DNA of 5,268 bases from contig JBEAOO010000206.1 of assembly GCA_041164825.1 (NCBI GenBank), positions 1 through 5,268 on the forward strand. Direction: 5' to 3'. The position numbers and the translations under genes were made by a program. The DNA is from JBEAOO01 sp041164825 (GTDB taxonomy: Bacteria; Pseudomonadota; Gammaproteobacteria; Burkholderiales; Burkholderiaceae_C). Numbering within the stretch: the first letter of the stretch is position 1; the number at the start of each line of letters is the position of its first letter. Under the pieces are notes generated by a model. That model was given only the letters and a program-made list of their open reading frames with translations, searched no databases and was not told the DNA's origin. Positions 1-5,268 of this stretch are shown here, piece after piece.

Positions 1-17
1 TAGCGAGGTCGGTGTTC

Positions 18-113
18 GGAGCGCTGTGCCGCATTCGCTTTGCTACGTGTCCCCCGCCGGCCTGCGGCCAGCTCCTCCTCTACCTCCGCAAAGCGAATGC
101 GGCACAGCGCTCC
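18..113 (+). repeat. Long hairpin H1: perfect 26-bp inverted repeat around a 44-base loop
   Basis: Bases 18-43 are the exact reverse complement of 88-113. The arm starts GGAGCGCTGTGCC and ends CGCTTTGC. Pairing stops abruptly at both ends: 17/114 and 44/87 do not pair. The loop (44-87) is pyrimidine-rich on the plus strand and carries a small inner hairpin, GGCC-TGC-GGCC (59-69). The loop starts TACGTGTCC and ends ACCTCC. Both features recur in the second hairpin on the opposite strand, so the plus orientation here is set by that shared loop. No T-run follows, so it is not a standard intrinsic terminator. It could affect the 3' end of the M61 transcript, or be a dispersed repeat. The function is unknown. 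Confidence 0.85.
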
Positions 114-121
114 CTGAACCA

Positions 122-139
122 GTTGCGGCATGCCACAAC
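122..139. other. 18-bp imperfect palindrome between the two hairpins
   Basis: GTTG-C-GGCATGCC-A-CAAC is symmetric about the perfect 8-bp palindrome GGCATGCC (127-134), with one mismatched pair (126/135). The size and symmetry would suit a dimeric DNA-binding protein. However, no promoter or gene start is visible beside it, and short palindromes are common in G+C-rich DNA. The palindrome itself is directly visible; any binding role is speculation. Confidence 0.3.
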
Positions 140-161
140 GACGCACGCCTCGATGCTTGCA

Positions 162-268
162 GGAGCGGTGATGGGCCGGGCCGATGTGCGCAGGTCCAGG
201 GGGACTGGGCCGACCGAAGGGAGGACCAGGAGGACACGGAGCACATCGGCCCGGCCCATCGCCGCTCT
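162..268 (-). repeat. Long hairpin H2: about 27-bp inverted repeat around a 51-base loop, opposite orientation to H1
   Basis: Bases 170-189 are the exact reverse complement of 241-260. Pairing continues outward through 163-168/262-267 after one non-Watson-Crick position (169/261), which is a G-U wobble in plus-strand RNA and C-A in minus-strand RNA. The loop is 190-240. Read on the minus strand it starts TCCGTGTCC and ends GGACCTGC, matching the loop ends of the hairpin at 18-113 read on the plus strand; this sets the minus orientation. Inside the loop, GGTCC (193-197) can pair with GGACC (223-227). The stem differs from that of the first hairpin, apart from GGAGCG at the outer end and TGC at the loop end. 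No T-run follows on either strand. Confidence 0.85.
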
Positions 269-361
269 CGCGCAGATCGCCGAACGGGAAGCCTTCGAAA
301 CGGACCTGGCCTCAGGTCAATGGCGTCATCGTCCCATTCAAATCTCGACTTGAACGCCGAC

Positions 362-2131
362 TCAAACCCCCAACCAAGCCTTGCGTTTGGCCAACTGCGG
401 CTTGAGCAGTTTGTCGTGCAAGCCGAGTTGCACGGCGCCGCGCGAGGGGTCGTCGGCGGGGAGCGTGAGGGCCAGCGCATGCAGGCGTTGATCGCGCGAC
501 ACCAGCAAGCGCGCCGGCACACCGGGAGTGAGGAGGCGCGCCGCGTCGTCGAGCCGGCGCAGGCGCCAGTCGTCCAGCGCCAGCAGCTCGTCGCCCGCAT
601 ACACACCGGCCTGCTGGGCCGCACCGGCGCTCAGCACATGGGTGGCGCGCACGCCGGTGAGCGCACTCTCGCTCACGCGCAGGCCCAGACGCTGGGCCAG
701 GGTGCCGGCGGCGTGGGTCCAGCGCAGGCCCAGGGCTTCGAGCGTGGCTTGCAGCGGCAACTCACCGGGGCGGTGCACCCAGGCGCTGAGTTGTGGCACC
801 AGGCTGCGCGCCAATACCGCGCCGGCCACGTCGGACACGGCCAGCAAAATGTCTTCTTCGCCAATCGGCCCGCCGTGGCTGCGCAACCAGAGGCGGCGCA
901 TCACGTCGTCGAGGCTGCCGCGCTCGGCCTGGCGCAGGCTCACATCGAGCAGCAGCGCCACCAGCGAGCCCTGGGTGTAGTAGCTGACGGTGGCGTTGGG
1001 CGAGTTCTCGTCGGGGCGGTAGTACTTCACCCAGGCGTCAAAACTGGCTTGCGCCACGCTGTGTTGGTGGCGGCCCGGCGTGGCCAACACGCTGGTGATG
1101 GTTTTGCTGAGCAGGCCCAGGTAACGCGGCGCATCGATGAGGCCGGTGCGCAGCAAAAACTGATCGTCGTAGTAGGAGGTGAAGCCCTCAAAAAACCACA
1201 GCAAGCGGGTGTGGTTTTCGCGGCTGTAGTCGATGCGGGCGAGCTCGGCCGGGCGCAGGCGCTTGACGTTCCAGGTGTGGAAGTACTCGTGGCTGATGAG
1301 GCCGAGCAAGGTGACGTAGCCGTCAGGCGTCTCAGGCCGGCCGCGCGCGGGCAGGTCGCGCCGGGCGGCAATCAGCGCGGTGCTGGCGCGGTGCTCCAGG
1401 CCGCCGTAGCCTTCGTCCACCGCGTTGAGCAAAAACACATAGCGCTCGAACGGCGGCGGGGCCACCTCGCCGCCTTTGCCGGCGTGCCAAAAAGCGATCT
1501 CGGCCTCGCAGATGCGCTGGGTATCGGCCAGCAGGCGGCCACCGTCGACATCGGGCAAGGCGCCGGTGACGATGAGCTCGTGCGGCACGCCGTGGGCGGT
1601 GAAGCGCCCACGCCAAAACGTGCCCAGCTCCACCGGGTGGTCCACGAGTTCGTCGTAGTCGGCGGCTTCGTAATCGCCCCAACCGGCAGCGTTGACCTTG
1701 CGCGAGGGCAGCGAGGTGGCCACCTGCCAACCAGCTGGCGCATCGGCCAGCGTGAGGCGCTGCGGCTCGCTGTCGCGGCCGGTGACGCGCAGGCACAGGC
1801 TGGTGCTGTTGAAGAAGCCGCGCTGCGCATCGAGCCAGGCGGTGCGCACCGAGTTGTCCCAGGCGTAAACGAGGTAGGTGATGGTGAGCGCGCCGCGGCC
1901 GGTGCAGCGCAGTTGCCAGGTGCTTTTGTCGGTTTGCAGCAGCGGCACATCGCTGGCGCCCTGGCTGGCCTGCAGGCCGCTGAGTTGGCGGCCGAATTCG
2001 CGCACCATGTAGCTGCCTGGGATCCACACCGGCAGGCTGACCTCCACCTCGGGGCCCGGCTGCGGCACGGTGAGCGTGACGCGGAACTGGTGGGCGTGAA
2101 CGTCGGCGATGCTGATGCGGTGGCTGATCAT
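362..2131 (-). CDS. M61 family zinc aminopeptidase (glycyl aminopeptidase-like) with C-terminal PDZ domain
   Basis: This is a 589-residue zinc metallopeptidase of MEROPS family M61. Characterised members such as the Sphingomonas glycyl aminopeptidase remove N-terminal Gly or Ala from peptides. The order is an N-terminal beta-rich domain with LPVWIPGSYMVREFGR (33-48) typical of the family, then a catalytic domain, then a PDZ domain at about 487-560 (QQAGVYAGDELLALDDW). Active-site signs are HEYFHTWNVKRLRP from 281 (zinc ligands His281 and His285, catalytic Glu282) and WFFEGFTSYY from 312 (third ligand Glu315). GGLEH at 243-247 sits where M1 relatives carry GAMEN. All key residues are present and the length is normal. 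There is no signal peptide, so it is probably cytoplasmic. ATG at 2131 matches where homologues begin, although the ribosome binding site is weak. It lies 64 bases after the DUF3429 gene on the same strand, probably in one transcript. It ends in AWLGV, as expected for an intact family member. Confidence 0.93.
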   Translation of the reverse strand: MISHRISIADVHAHQFRVTLTVPQPGPEVEVSLPVWIPGSYMVREFGRQLSGLQASQGASDVPLLQTDKSTWQLRCTGRGALTITYLVYAWDNSVRTAWLDAQRGFFNSTSLCLRVTGRDSEPQRLTLADAPAGWQVATSLPSRKVNAAGWGDYEAADYDELVDHPVELGTFWRGRFTAHGVPHELIVTGALPDVDGGRLLADTQRICEAEIAFWHAGKGGEVAPPPFERYVFLLNAVDEGYGGLEHRASTALIAARRDLPARGRPETPDGYVTLLGLISHEYFHTWNVKRLRPAELARIDYSRENHTRLLWFFEGFTSYYDDQFLLRTGLIDAPRYLGLLSKTITSVLATPGRHQHSVAQASFDAWVKYYRPDENSPNATVSYYTQGSLVALLLDVSLRQAERGSLDDVMRRLWLRSHGGPIGEEDILLAVSDVAGAVLARSLVPQLSAWVHRPGELPLQATLEALGLRWTHAAGTLAQRLGLRVSESALTGVRATHVLSAGAAQQAGVYAGDELLALDDWRLRRLDDAARLLTPGVPARLLVSRDQRLHALALTLPADDPSRGAVQLGLHDKLLKPQLAKRKAWLGV

Positions 2132-2168
2132 CTCGGGGGGTCCGGTGCGGGAAATCAGGAGGCGATAC

Positions 2169-2185
2169 GCAGCGCGGCGCGCTGC
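2169..2185. other. Short hairpin between the DUF3429 and M61 genes
   Basis: GCAGCGC-GGC-GCGCTGC forms a 7-bp stem with a 3-base loop in the 64-base gap between the two minus-strand genes. No T-run follows on the minus strand, so it does not look like a full terminator. It could partly attenuate transcription or protect RNA ends, or simply reflect G+C-rich sequence. No separate promoter for the M61 gene was recognised in this gap. Confidence 0.3.
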
Positions 2186-2195
2186 CCAAAGGAGA

Positions 2196-2663
2196 TCAGC
2201 TGCCGGCAGCGCCGATGAAGCAGGCCAGGCTGGCCACGGCCGTCAGGCGAAAGCGCAGCGTCAACCACGCGCCGATGCCGTGCGCCGGGTAGGCGCGGCG
2301 GTCCACCAGGTAGCAGAGCACCAGCATCACGCCGTGCACCACCAGGCCCGCATAAGCCGGCATCACCACGGCAATCCAGGCGAACAGCGAGGCGGCCACC
2401 CCCCAACCAAAGCGCGCCGGCGCCGGGTCGGCATGGCGCATGCCGAGGCCCCAGTGGATGCCGCCGAGGAAGGACACGATGATGGCGGCGTAGGCCGACA
2501 AGGCGTTGGCCACGTAGGGATGGACATCGGGCCGCACCAGCCACACCAGCAAGGCGCCCACCACAAAAGGAATCAGCCCGGCGTGCCCGAGGCGCAGGGC
2601 CACCGGGTTGGGCGCGGTGAGGCCGGCGGGCAGGGGCGTCAAGGTCGAGGCGGGCGTGGTCAA
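2196..2663 (-). CDS. DUF3429 family multi-pass inner-membrane protein
   Basis: The 155-residue protein is hydrophobic, with about five likely membrane segments near 27-44, 50-68, 86-101, 104-120 and 136-153. The motif SFLGGIHWG (64-72), followed by a short polar stretch, and the C-terminal LRFRLT (136-141) are what I recognise as DUF3429. That family is widespread in proteobacteria and has no assigned biochemical function, so none is offered. The length is typical. The start is TTG at 2663, because no in-frame ATG occurs before residue 75, an upstream in-frame stop sits at 2712-2714, and GGGAG lies 7 bases before the TTG. It is probably the first gene of a two-gene unit with the M61 peptidase, whose start is 64 bases downstream. 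Some eukaryotic and bacterial relatives are annotated as mitochondrial or inner-membrane proteins, which fits the predicted location only. Confidence 0.88.
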   Translation of the reverse strand: MTTPASTLTPLPAGLTAPNPVALRLGHAGLIPFVVGALLVWLVRPDVHPYVANALSAYAAIIVSFLGGIHWGLGMRHADPAPARFGWGVAASLFAWIAVVMPAYAGLVVHGVMLVLCYLVDRRAYPAHGIGAWLTLRFRLTAVASLACFIGAAGS

Positions 2664-2670
2664 GGGCAGG

Positions 2671-2675
2671 CTCCC
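2671..2675 (-). promoter_or_regulatory. Ribosome binding site supporting the TTG start of the DUF3429 gene
   Basis: GGGAG on the minus strand is followed by a 7-base spacer and then TTG at 2663-2661. This is the best Shine-Dalgarno match near the gene and decides the start, since no in-frame ATG or GTG is available. The motif lies inside a five-codon reading frame that begins with ATG at 2677 and stops with TGA at 2662-2660, overlapping the TTG start. Confidence 0.55.
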
Positions 2676-2704
2676 ATCACCCGGGCGGGTGGGTGTGGGT
2701 GGAT

Positions 2705-2735
2705 TGTGTACTCAGCGCCCAGGCCTCAGCGGCAA
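2705..2735 (-). promoter_or_regulatory. Weak candidate sigma-70 promoter for the DUF3429-M61 unit
   Basis: On the minus strand TTGCCG (2735-2730) and TACACA (2710-2705) are separated by 19 bases, longer than the preferred 17. The -10 part is one of the few A+T-richer stretches in the gap and ends 41 bases before the TTG start, a sensible distance for a short leader. Both hexamers match only partly, so this is a guess at the best site rather than a firm call. Confidence 0.18.
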
Positions 2736-2943
2736 GCGGCGTGCAAAATGCCCCGATCCCCAAGCCGGGCGCGCGCGATTCCTGACAGGTGGAACCGGCG
2801 GTGGACGCTCACGGCGATTCGACACAGCCGCAGCCAGAGTGAGGCAGGGCGCCATCCGCCGCCCACATGGGACCGGCGATGCACGCCGCCAACACTGAAA
2901 GCACACACCGCGCCGCCCGCGCCACATCTTGGCCCTGTCAGAG

Positions 2944-2958
2944 GCCCGCGTGGCGGGC
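2944..2958 (-). terminator. Possible terminator hairpin of the S53 peptidase gene
   Basis: GCCCGC-GTG-GCGGGC (plus-strand letters) gives a 6-bp all-G/C stem with a 3-base loop, 23 bases past the peptidase stop codon. Its placement is typical for a terminator. It lacks the following T-run on the minus strand, so strict intrinsic termination is doubtful. It may be a weak or factor-assisted terminator, or an RNA-end stabiliser. Confidence 0.35.
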
Positions 2959-2981
2959 TGCCGGGGCGCGCCCGTGCCGCC

Positions 2982-5268
2982 TCACTTGGCGCGGATGGTG
3001 ACGGGCACGCTCAGCTGCGTCACCATGCCGCTGGAGCCCTTGGCGCTGACGCTCAGCGTGTAGCTGCCGGTGACCGGGCGCAGCCAGGTGATCAACAGCG
3101 ATGCGCCACTGCCAGCGAAAGTCATGCCCGAGGGCGCGCCCGAGATCGTCACGGTGAGGGAGCCGCTGTTCGGGTCGACAAAGGTCATGGTGCCCTTGAG
3201 CGTCACGCCGGCCACGCCGCTCAGGGCGGAGGCGGTCACCACCGGCGGCGCCACGCGCGCCACCACCAGCGTGATCACGCCCGTGCCGCTGAGGCCGGTG
3301 CTGGTGTTTTTGGCGGTCACGGTGACGGCGTAGGTGCCGGCCACCGGGCTGGCCCAGGTGAGCACACCGCTGCCGCTGATGGCCAGGCCGGCGGGCGCAT
3401 TGACCAGCGTGTAGCTGTTGGCCGTGCCACCCGTCACCGCCACGGCGGCGCTCAAAGCGGTGCCGGCTTTGCCGTTGACGGTGGCCGCCACCACCATCGG
3501 GGCCACGGCCGGGGTCAGCACCGTGACGGCAAACGCGCCCTGGCCGCTGAGGCCGGTGACGTTGTCGCGCGCGGTGACGGTGACGCTGTAGCTGCCCGCC
3601 ACCGGGTTGGGCCAGCTGACACCACAGGTGCCGCTGATCACCATGCCGGCCGGCGCACCGGCCAGGGTGCAGGTGTAGGCGTTGCCCGTGACCACCGGCA
3701 CGCTGAAGCTGAGCGCCGTGCCCACCTTGCCGCTGATGGCGCTGCCACTGACTTGCGGCGCCGCAGGCACCACCGACGAGCCGGAGAGCGACGCCAGCAA
3801 GGCGCTGGCGTTGGGCGAGCCCAGGCCACTGGGTGCGTCGTAGCCGGCCTTGGCCACGCAGGTGGCGCAGCTGCCGTTGGCGCCTGAGACGATGTCGCTG
3901 AACGCGGCCGCGTAGTAGCCCGGCACGGCGGCGATCTGGCTGTAGAGCGCGCTGTGCGGCGCGCCCAGCACGGCCTTGCCCGCCCGGGCTCGCATGGCGT
4001 TGGCCGAGGCCAGCAAACCCGCCCACTGCGGGGTGGCGAGGCTGGTGCCGCCCACACTGACCCAGCTCACGCTGGACGCGCCCGGCGCCATCACGCCCAC
4101 GTACTGCCCGGTGGACGAATCGGCGTTGAAGGCCACATCGGCCACGCCGCGTTTGCCCAAGCTGCCCACGCCGGGCACACCGGTGGTTTGGTAGCTCGGG
4201 GTGGCGGTGTAGGCGCTGACACCGCCGCCGGCCTTGGCCCAGGCCACTTCGCGGCGGGCGCCGCTGCCGGTCCAGGTCAGCGTGGTGCCGCCCACGGCCA
4301 GCACCTTGGTCGAGACCGCCGGCCACGCCACCTGCGCGCCCGCGTCACCCGTGGCGGCGAGGTAGCTCATGCCTGCGCCAGTGAAGGCGCTGTCGAGCGA
4401 GGCGGTCCAGCTGCCTTCGGTGGCGCCGAAACTCATCGACACCACCCCCGGCCCCATCGCATTGGCCAGCTTGATGGCGCCCACCAAGCTGCTGGTGGAC
4501 GGGTCAGCGGCCTCGATCAACACGATGCGCGCCAGCGGCGCCGTGGCGTGGGCCCACTGCACATCGAGCGCGATCTCGGTGGCCCAACTGGCGTCGTAGG
4601 CGGGTGCGGTGGCCGTCATGCCGGCCGCGGCGGTGCTGTACACCACCGAGAAGGTGCAGCCCGCGCTGGCCGATGCCGCCGCCAGCGGCAAGCTGGCGTT
4701 GGTGGCCAGGGGTGTGGCCCTGCAGGCCGGCAGGCCAAACTTGCTGTTGAAGGCCGTCAATTCCGCGAAGGCGTTGGCGTTGTGCCGGGCATTGACGATG
4801 TAGATGGTTTGCCCCGCACCCAGTTGCGCGGCCTGCTCGGCCGTGGGTGTGACGCCTGCGGCCGGCAAGCCCGGCAGGCCATACGCAGCGCGGATTTGGG
4901 CCGGCGTGTAGATGGCCACCGAGGTGCTGGCGGCCAGCGGCGACACGCTGGCGCGCGTGGCCAGCACCTCACCGCGCGCCACCGCCGCGGCGTGGGCGCG
5001 CTCGGTGCGTTGCACCGTGTCGAGGGTCAGGCCACGGGTGGGCAGGTCGGCCAGCTCGGCGGGCACGGTTTGCTCGCGCGGCGGGCGCAGAGCGCTGGCC
5101 ATGTTGTCTCGCGCATCGGCGTCATCGGGCGCGCTCAGGGCGACCGGCGCCATGTGGAAGCTGGGCGCCACCACCACCTCGGCCGCATCGGCGGGCAAGT
5201 CGTCGGCCGGCGGGTCGAGCGTGAGCACGACCACGGCCGACACCACCTCGGCGTCCGCCGGTGCGGCA
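2982..5268 (-). CDS. Secreted sedolisin-type (S53) serine-carboxyl peptidase with three Ig-like repeats, 5' end outside the window
   Basis: Endopeptidase of MEROPS family S53, partial. Residues are counted from the GTG at 5246, which is probably not the true start: the frame stays open to the window edge (5268) with no ribosome binding site, and a signal peptide is missing, so the gene begins further right. The catalytic core runs from about 112 to 488. Glu224 and Asp228 sit in WATEIALDVQWAHA, the oxyanion Asp301 in AATGDAGA, and the nucleophile Ser402 in GGTSLATPQWAG. The calcium site is Asp451-Ile452 (SDIVSG) and Asp470 (AGYDAPSGLGSPN). All are in the family order, so it should be active, normally at acidic pH. 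Cysteine pairs 175/197, 460/463 and 526/541 fit an exported protein. The 110 residues before the core do not resemble the usual pro-kumamolisin domain. Residues 496-753 form three Ig-like repeats. The next gene is 318 bases downstream, so it is probably a separate unit. Confidence 0.92.
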   Translation of the reverse strand, partial: AAPADAEVVSAVVVLTLDPPADDLPADAAEVVVAPSFHMAPVALSAPDDADARDNMASALRPPREQTVPAELADLPTRGLTLDTVQRTERAHAAAVARGEVLATRASVSPLAASTSVAIYTPAQIRAAYGLPGLPAAGVTPTAEQAAQLGAGQTIYIVNARHNANAFAELTAFNSKFGLPACRATPLATNASLPLAAASASAGCTFSVVYSTAAAGMTATAPAYDASWATEIALDVQWAHATAPLARIVLIEAADPSTSSLVGAIKLANAMGPGVVSMSFGATEGSWTASLDSAFTGAGMSYLAATGDAGAQVAWPAVSTKVLAVGGTTLTWTGSGARREVAWAKAGGGVSAYTATPSYQTTGVPGVGSLGKRGVADVAFNADSSTGQYVGVMAPGASSVSWVSVGGTSLATPQWAGLLASANAMRARAGKAVLGAPHSALYSQIAAVPGYYAAAFSDIVSGANGSCATCVAKAGYDAPSGLGSPNASALLASLSGSSVVPAAPQVSGSAISGKVGTALSFSVPVVTGNAYTCTLAGAPAGMVISGTCGVSWPNPVAGSYSVTVTARDNVTGLSGQGAFAVTVLTPAVAPMVVAATVNGKAGTALSAAVAVTGGTANSYTLVNAPAGLAISGSGVLTWASPVAGTYAVTVTAKNTSTGLSGTGVITLVVARVAPPVVTASALSGVAGVTLKGTMTFVDPNSGSLTVTISGAPSGMTFAGSGASLLITWLRPVTGSYTLSVSAKGSSGMVTQLSVPVTIRAK
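2985..3761 (-). repeat. Three tandem Ig-like (putative He_PIG-type) domain repeats at the C-terminus of the S53 peptidase
   Basis: Three units of about 84-88 residues occupy residues 496-581 (3761-3504), 582-665 (3503-3252) and 666-753 (3251-2987). Each starts with A-P-x-V, has a G-x-A/V-G-T/V-x-L turn, then APAG(M/L)-like, a Trp-containing strand (VSWPNPVAGSYSVTVTA, LTWASPVAGTYAVTVTA, ITWLRPVTGSYTLSVSA), and ends in a valine-rich strand. This resembles the putative Ig domains attached to many secreted bacterial enzymes, where they act as spacers or bind polymers and surfaces. Only the first unit has cysteines (526 and 541), which could form an internal disulfide. The units differ enough to be old duplications rather than recent copies. 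Confidence 0.75.

Larger units (their letters stand above)
1..361. other. Non-coding region downstream of the M61 gene, containing two large hairpins
   Basis: No credible gene is seen on either strand. Open frames cross it, but they run through the arms and loops of the two hairpins (18-113 and 162-268) and resemble no protein family I recognise. The only gene bordering it in the window is the M61 peptidase, whose stop codon is at 362-364 on the minus strand, so this is its 3' flank. Bases 269-361 hold nothing beyond a 6-bp inverted repeat with a 4-base loop (303-308/313-318, GACCTG/CAGGTC), which is too short and lacks a T-run. The gene to the left lies outside the window. Confidence 0.7.
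2664..2981. other. Non-coding gap between the S53 peptidase and DUF3429 genes
   Basis: This 318-base gap holds the 3' flank of the peptidase gene and the leader of the DUF3429 gene. Small open frames on both strands have no ribosome binding site or recognisable protein character and are treated as chance. Visible items are the hairpin at 2944-2958, a 10-bp palindrome GGGCGCGCCC at 2964-2973, CCCACATGGG at 2862-2871, and a weak promoter-like pair at 2705-2735. Because the gap follows a likely terminator, the DUF3429-M61 pair probably has its own promoter here. A long transcribed leader cannot be excluded. No riboswitch or small RNA was recognised. Confidence 0.6.

Noticed and set aside
18..268. 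Integron attC sites, a CRISPR array or an insertion sequence as explanation for the hairpins
   Set aside because: The hairpins lack the attC core ends (RYYYAAC/GTTRRRY), there are no direct repeats with regular spacers, no transposase is present, and no target-site duplication flanks either hairpin.
18..268. Standard Rho-independent terminators
   Set aside because: The loops are 44-51 bases long and no T-run follows the stems on either strand.
12..353. Open frame of 113 codons on the plus strand through the hairpin region
   Set aside because: It is translated straight across both hairpin stems and loops with no ribosome binding site, so it is best seen as an artefact of the repeat.
43..624. 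Minus-strand frame overlapping the 3' end of the M61 gene, as a possible frameshifted continuation
   Set aside because: The M61 protein ends naturally (AWLGV) at normal length after its PDZ domain, so no frameshift is needed.
26..2218. Open frame of 730 codons on the plus strand
   Set aside because: It lies antisense to the M61 gene, which has every catalytic motif. Its product is a low-complexity mix of Ala, Gly, Arg, Gln and His, typical of the opposite strand in G+C-rich coding DNA.
2109..3887. Open frame of 592 codons on the plus strand
   Set aside because: It runs antisense across the DUF3429 gene, a non-coding gap and the Ig-like repeats. No single real gene would span all three, and the product is compositionally biased.
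2938..4326. Open frame of 462 codons on the minus strand
   Set aside because: It is an alternate frame inside the S53 peptidase, rich in Arg, Gln and Gly with no domain, while the other frame carries the S53 active site.
5246..5246. GTG as the true start of the S53 gene
   Set aside because: The frame is open to the window edge (reading A-A-P-A-D-A-E before it), no Shine-Dalgarno precedes it, and an exported enzyme needs a signal peptide that is absent here.

Overview
The window is very G+C-rich and codes on the minus strand throughout. It reads like a chromosomal segment of a betaproteobacterium, most likely Burkholderiales and plausibly Comamonadaceae. That placement is inferred from base composition, codon choice and the kinds of proteins present; no marker gene fixes it.

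Layout from right to left, the direction of transcription: (1) 5268-2982 holds most of a secreted serine-carboxyl peptidase of the sedolisin family (MEROPS S53). Its 5' end lies beyond the window, and it ends in three tandem immunoglobulin-like repeats. (2) 2981-2664 is a non-coding gap. It has a possible hairpin terminator just after the peptidase gene and the leader of the next gene. (3) 2663-2196 encodes a small multi-pass membrane protein of the DUF3429 family, starting at TTG behind a good ribosome binding site. (4) 2131-362 encodes an M61-family zinc aminopeptidase with a C-terminal PDZ domain, 64 bases after the DUF3429 gene and probably co-transcribed with it. (5) 361-1 has no credible gene but holds the most unusual structure here.

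That left-hand region contains two long hairpins, at 18-113 (perfect 26-bp stem) and 162-268 (about 27-bp stem). Their stems are unrelated over most of their length. Their 44- and 51-base loops align when one is reverse-complemented, sharing CGTGTCC near the 5' end and a CGGCC/AG/ACCT pattern near the 3' end. They therefore look like two oppositely oriented copies of one repeat family with a conserved loop and locus-specific, self-complementary arms. This is the best candidate in the window for something undescribed.

Functionally, the S53 enzyme should act outside the cytoplasm, while the M61 enzyme has no export signal and probably trims peptides inside the cell. No shared pathway is evident beyond both being peptidases. 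No tRNA, rRNA, CRISPR array or insertion sequence was seen.
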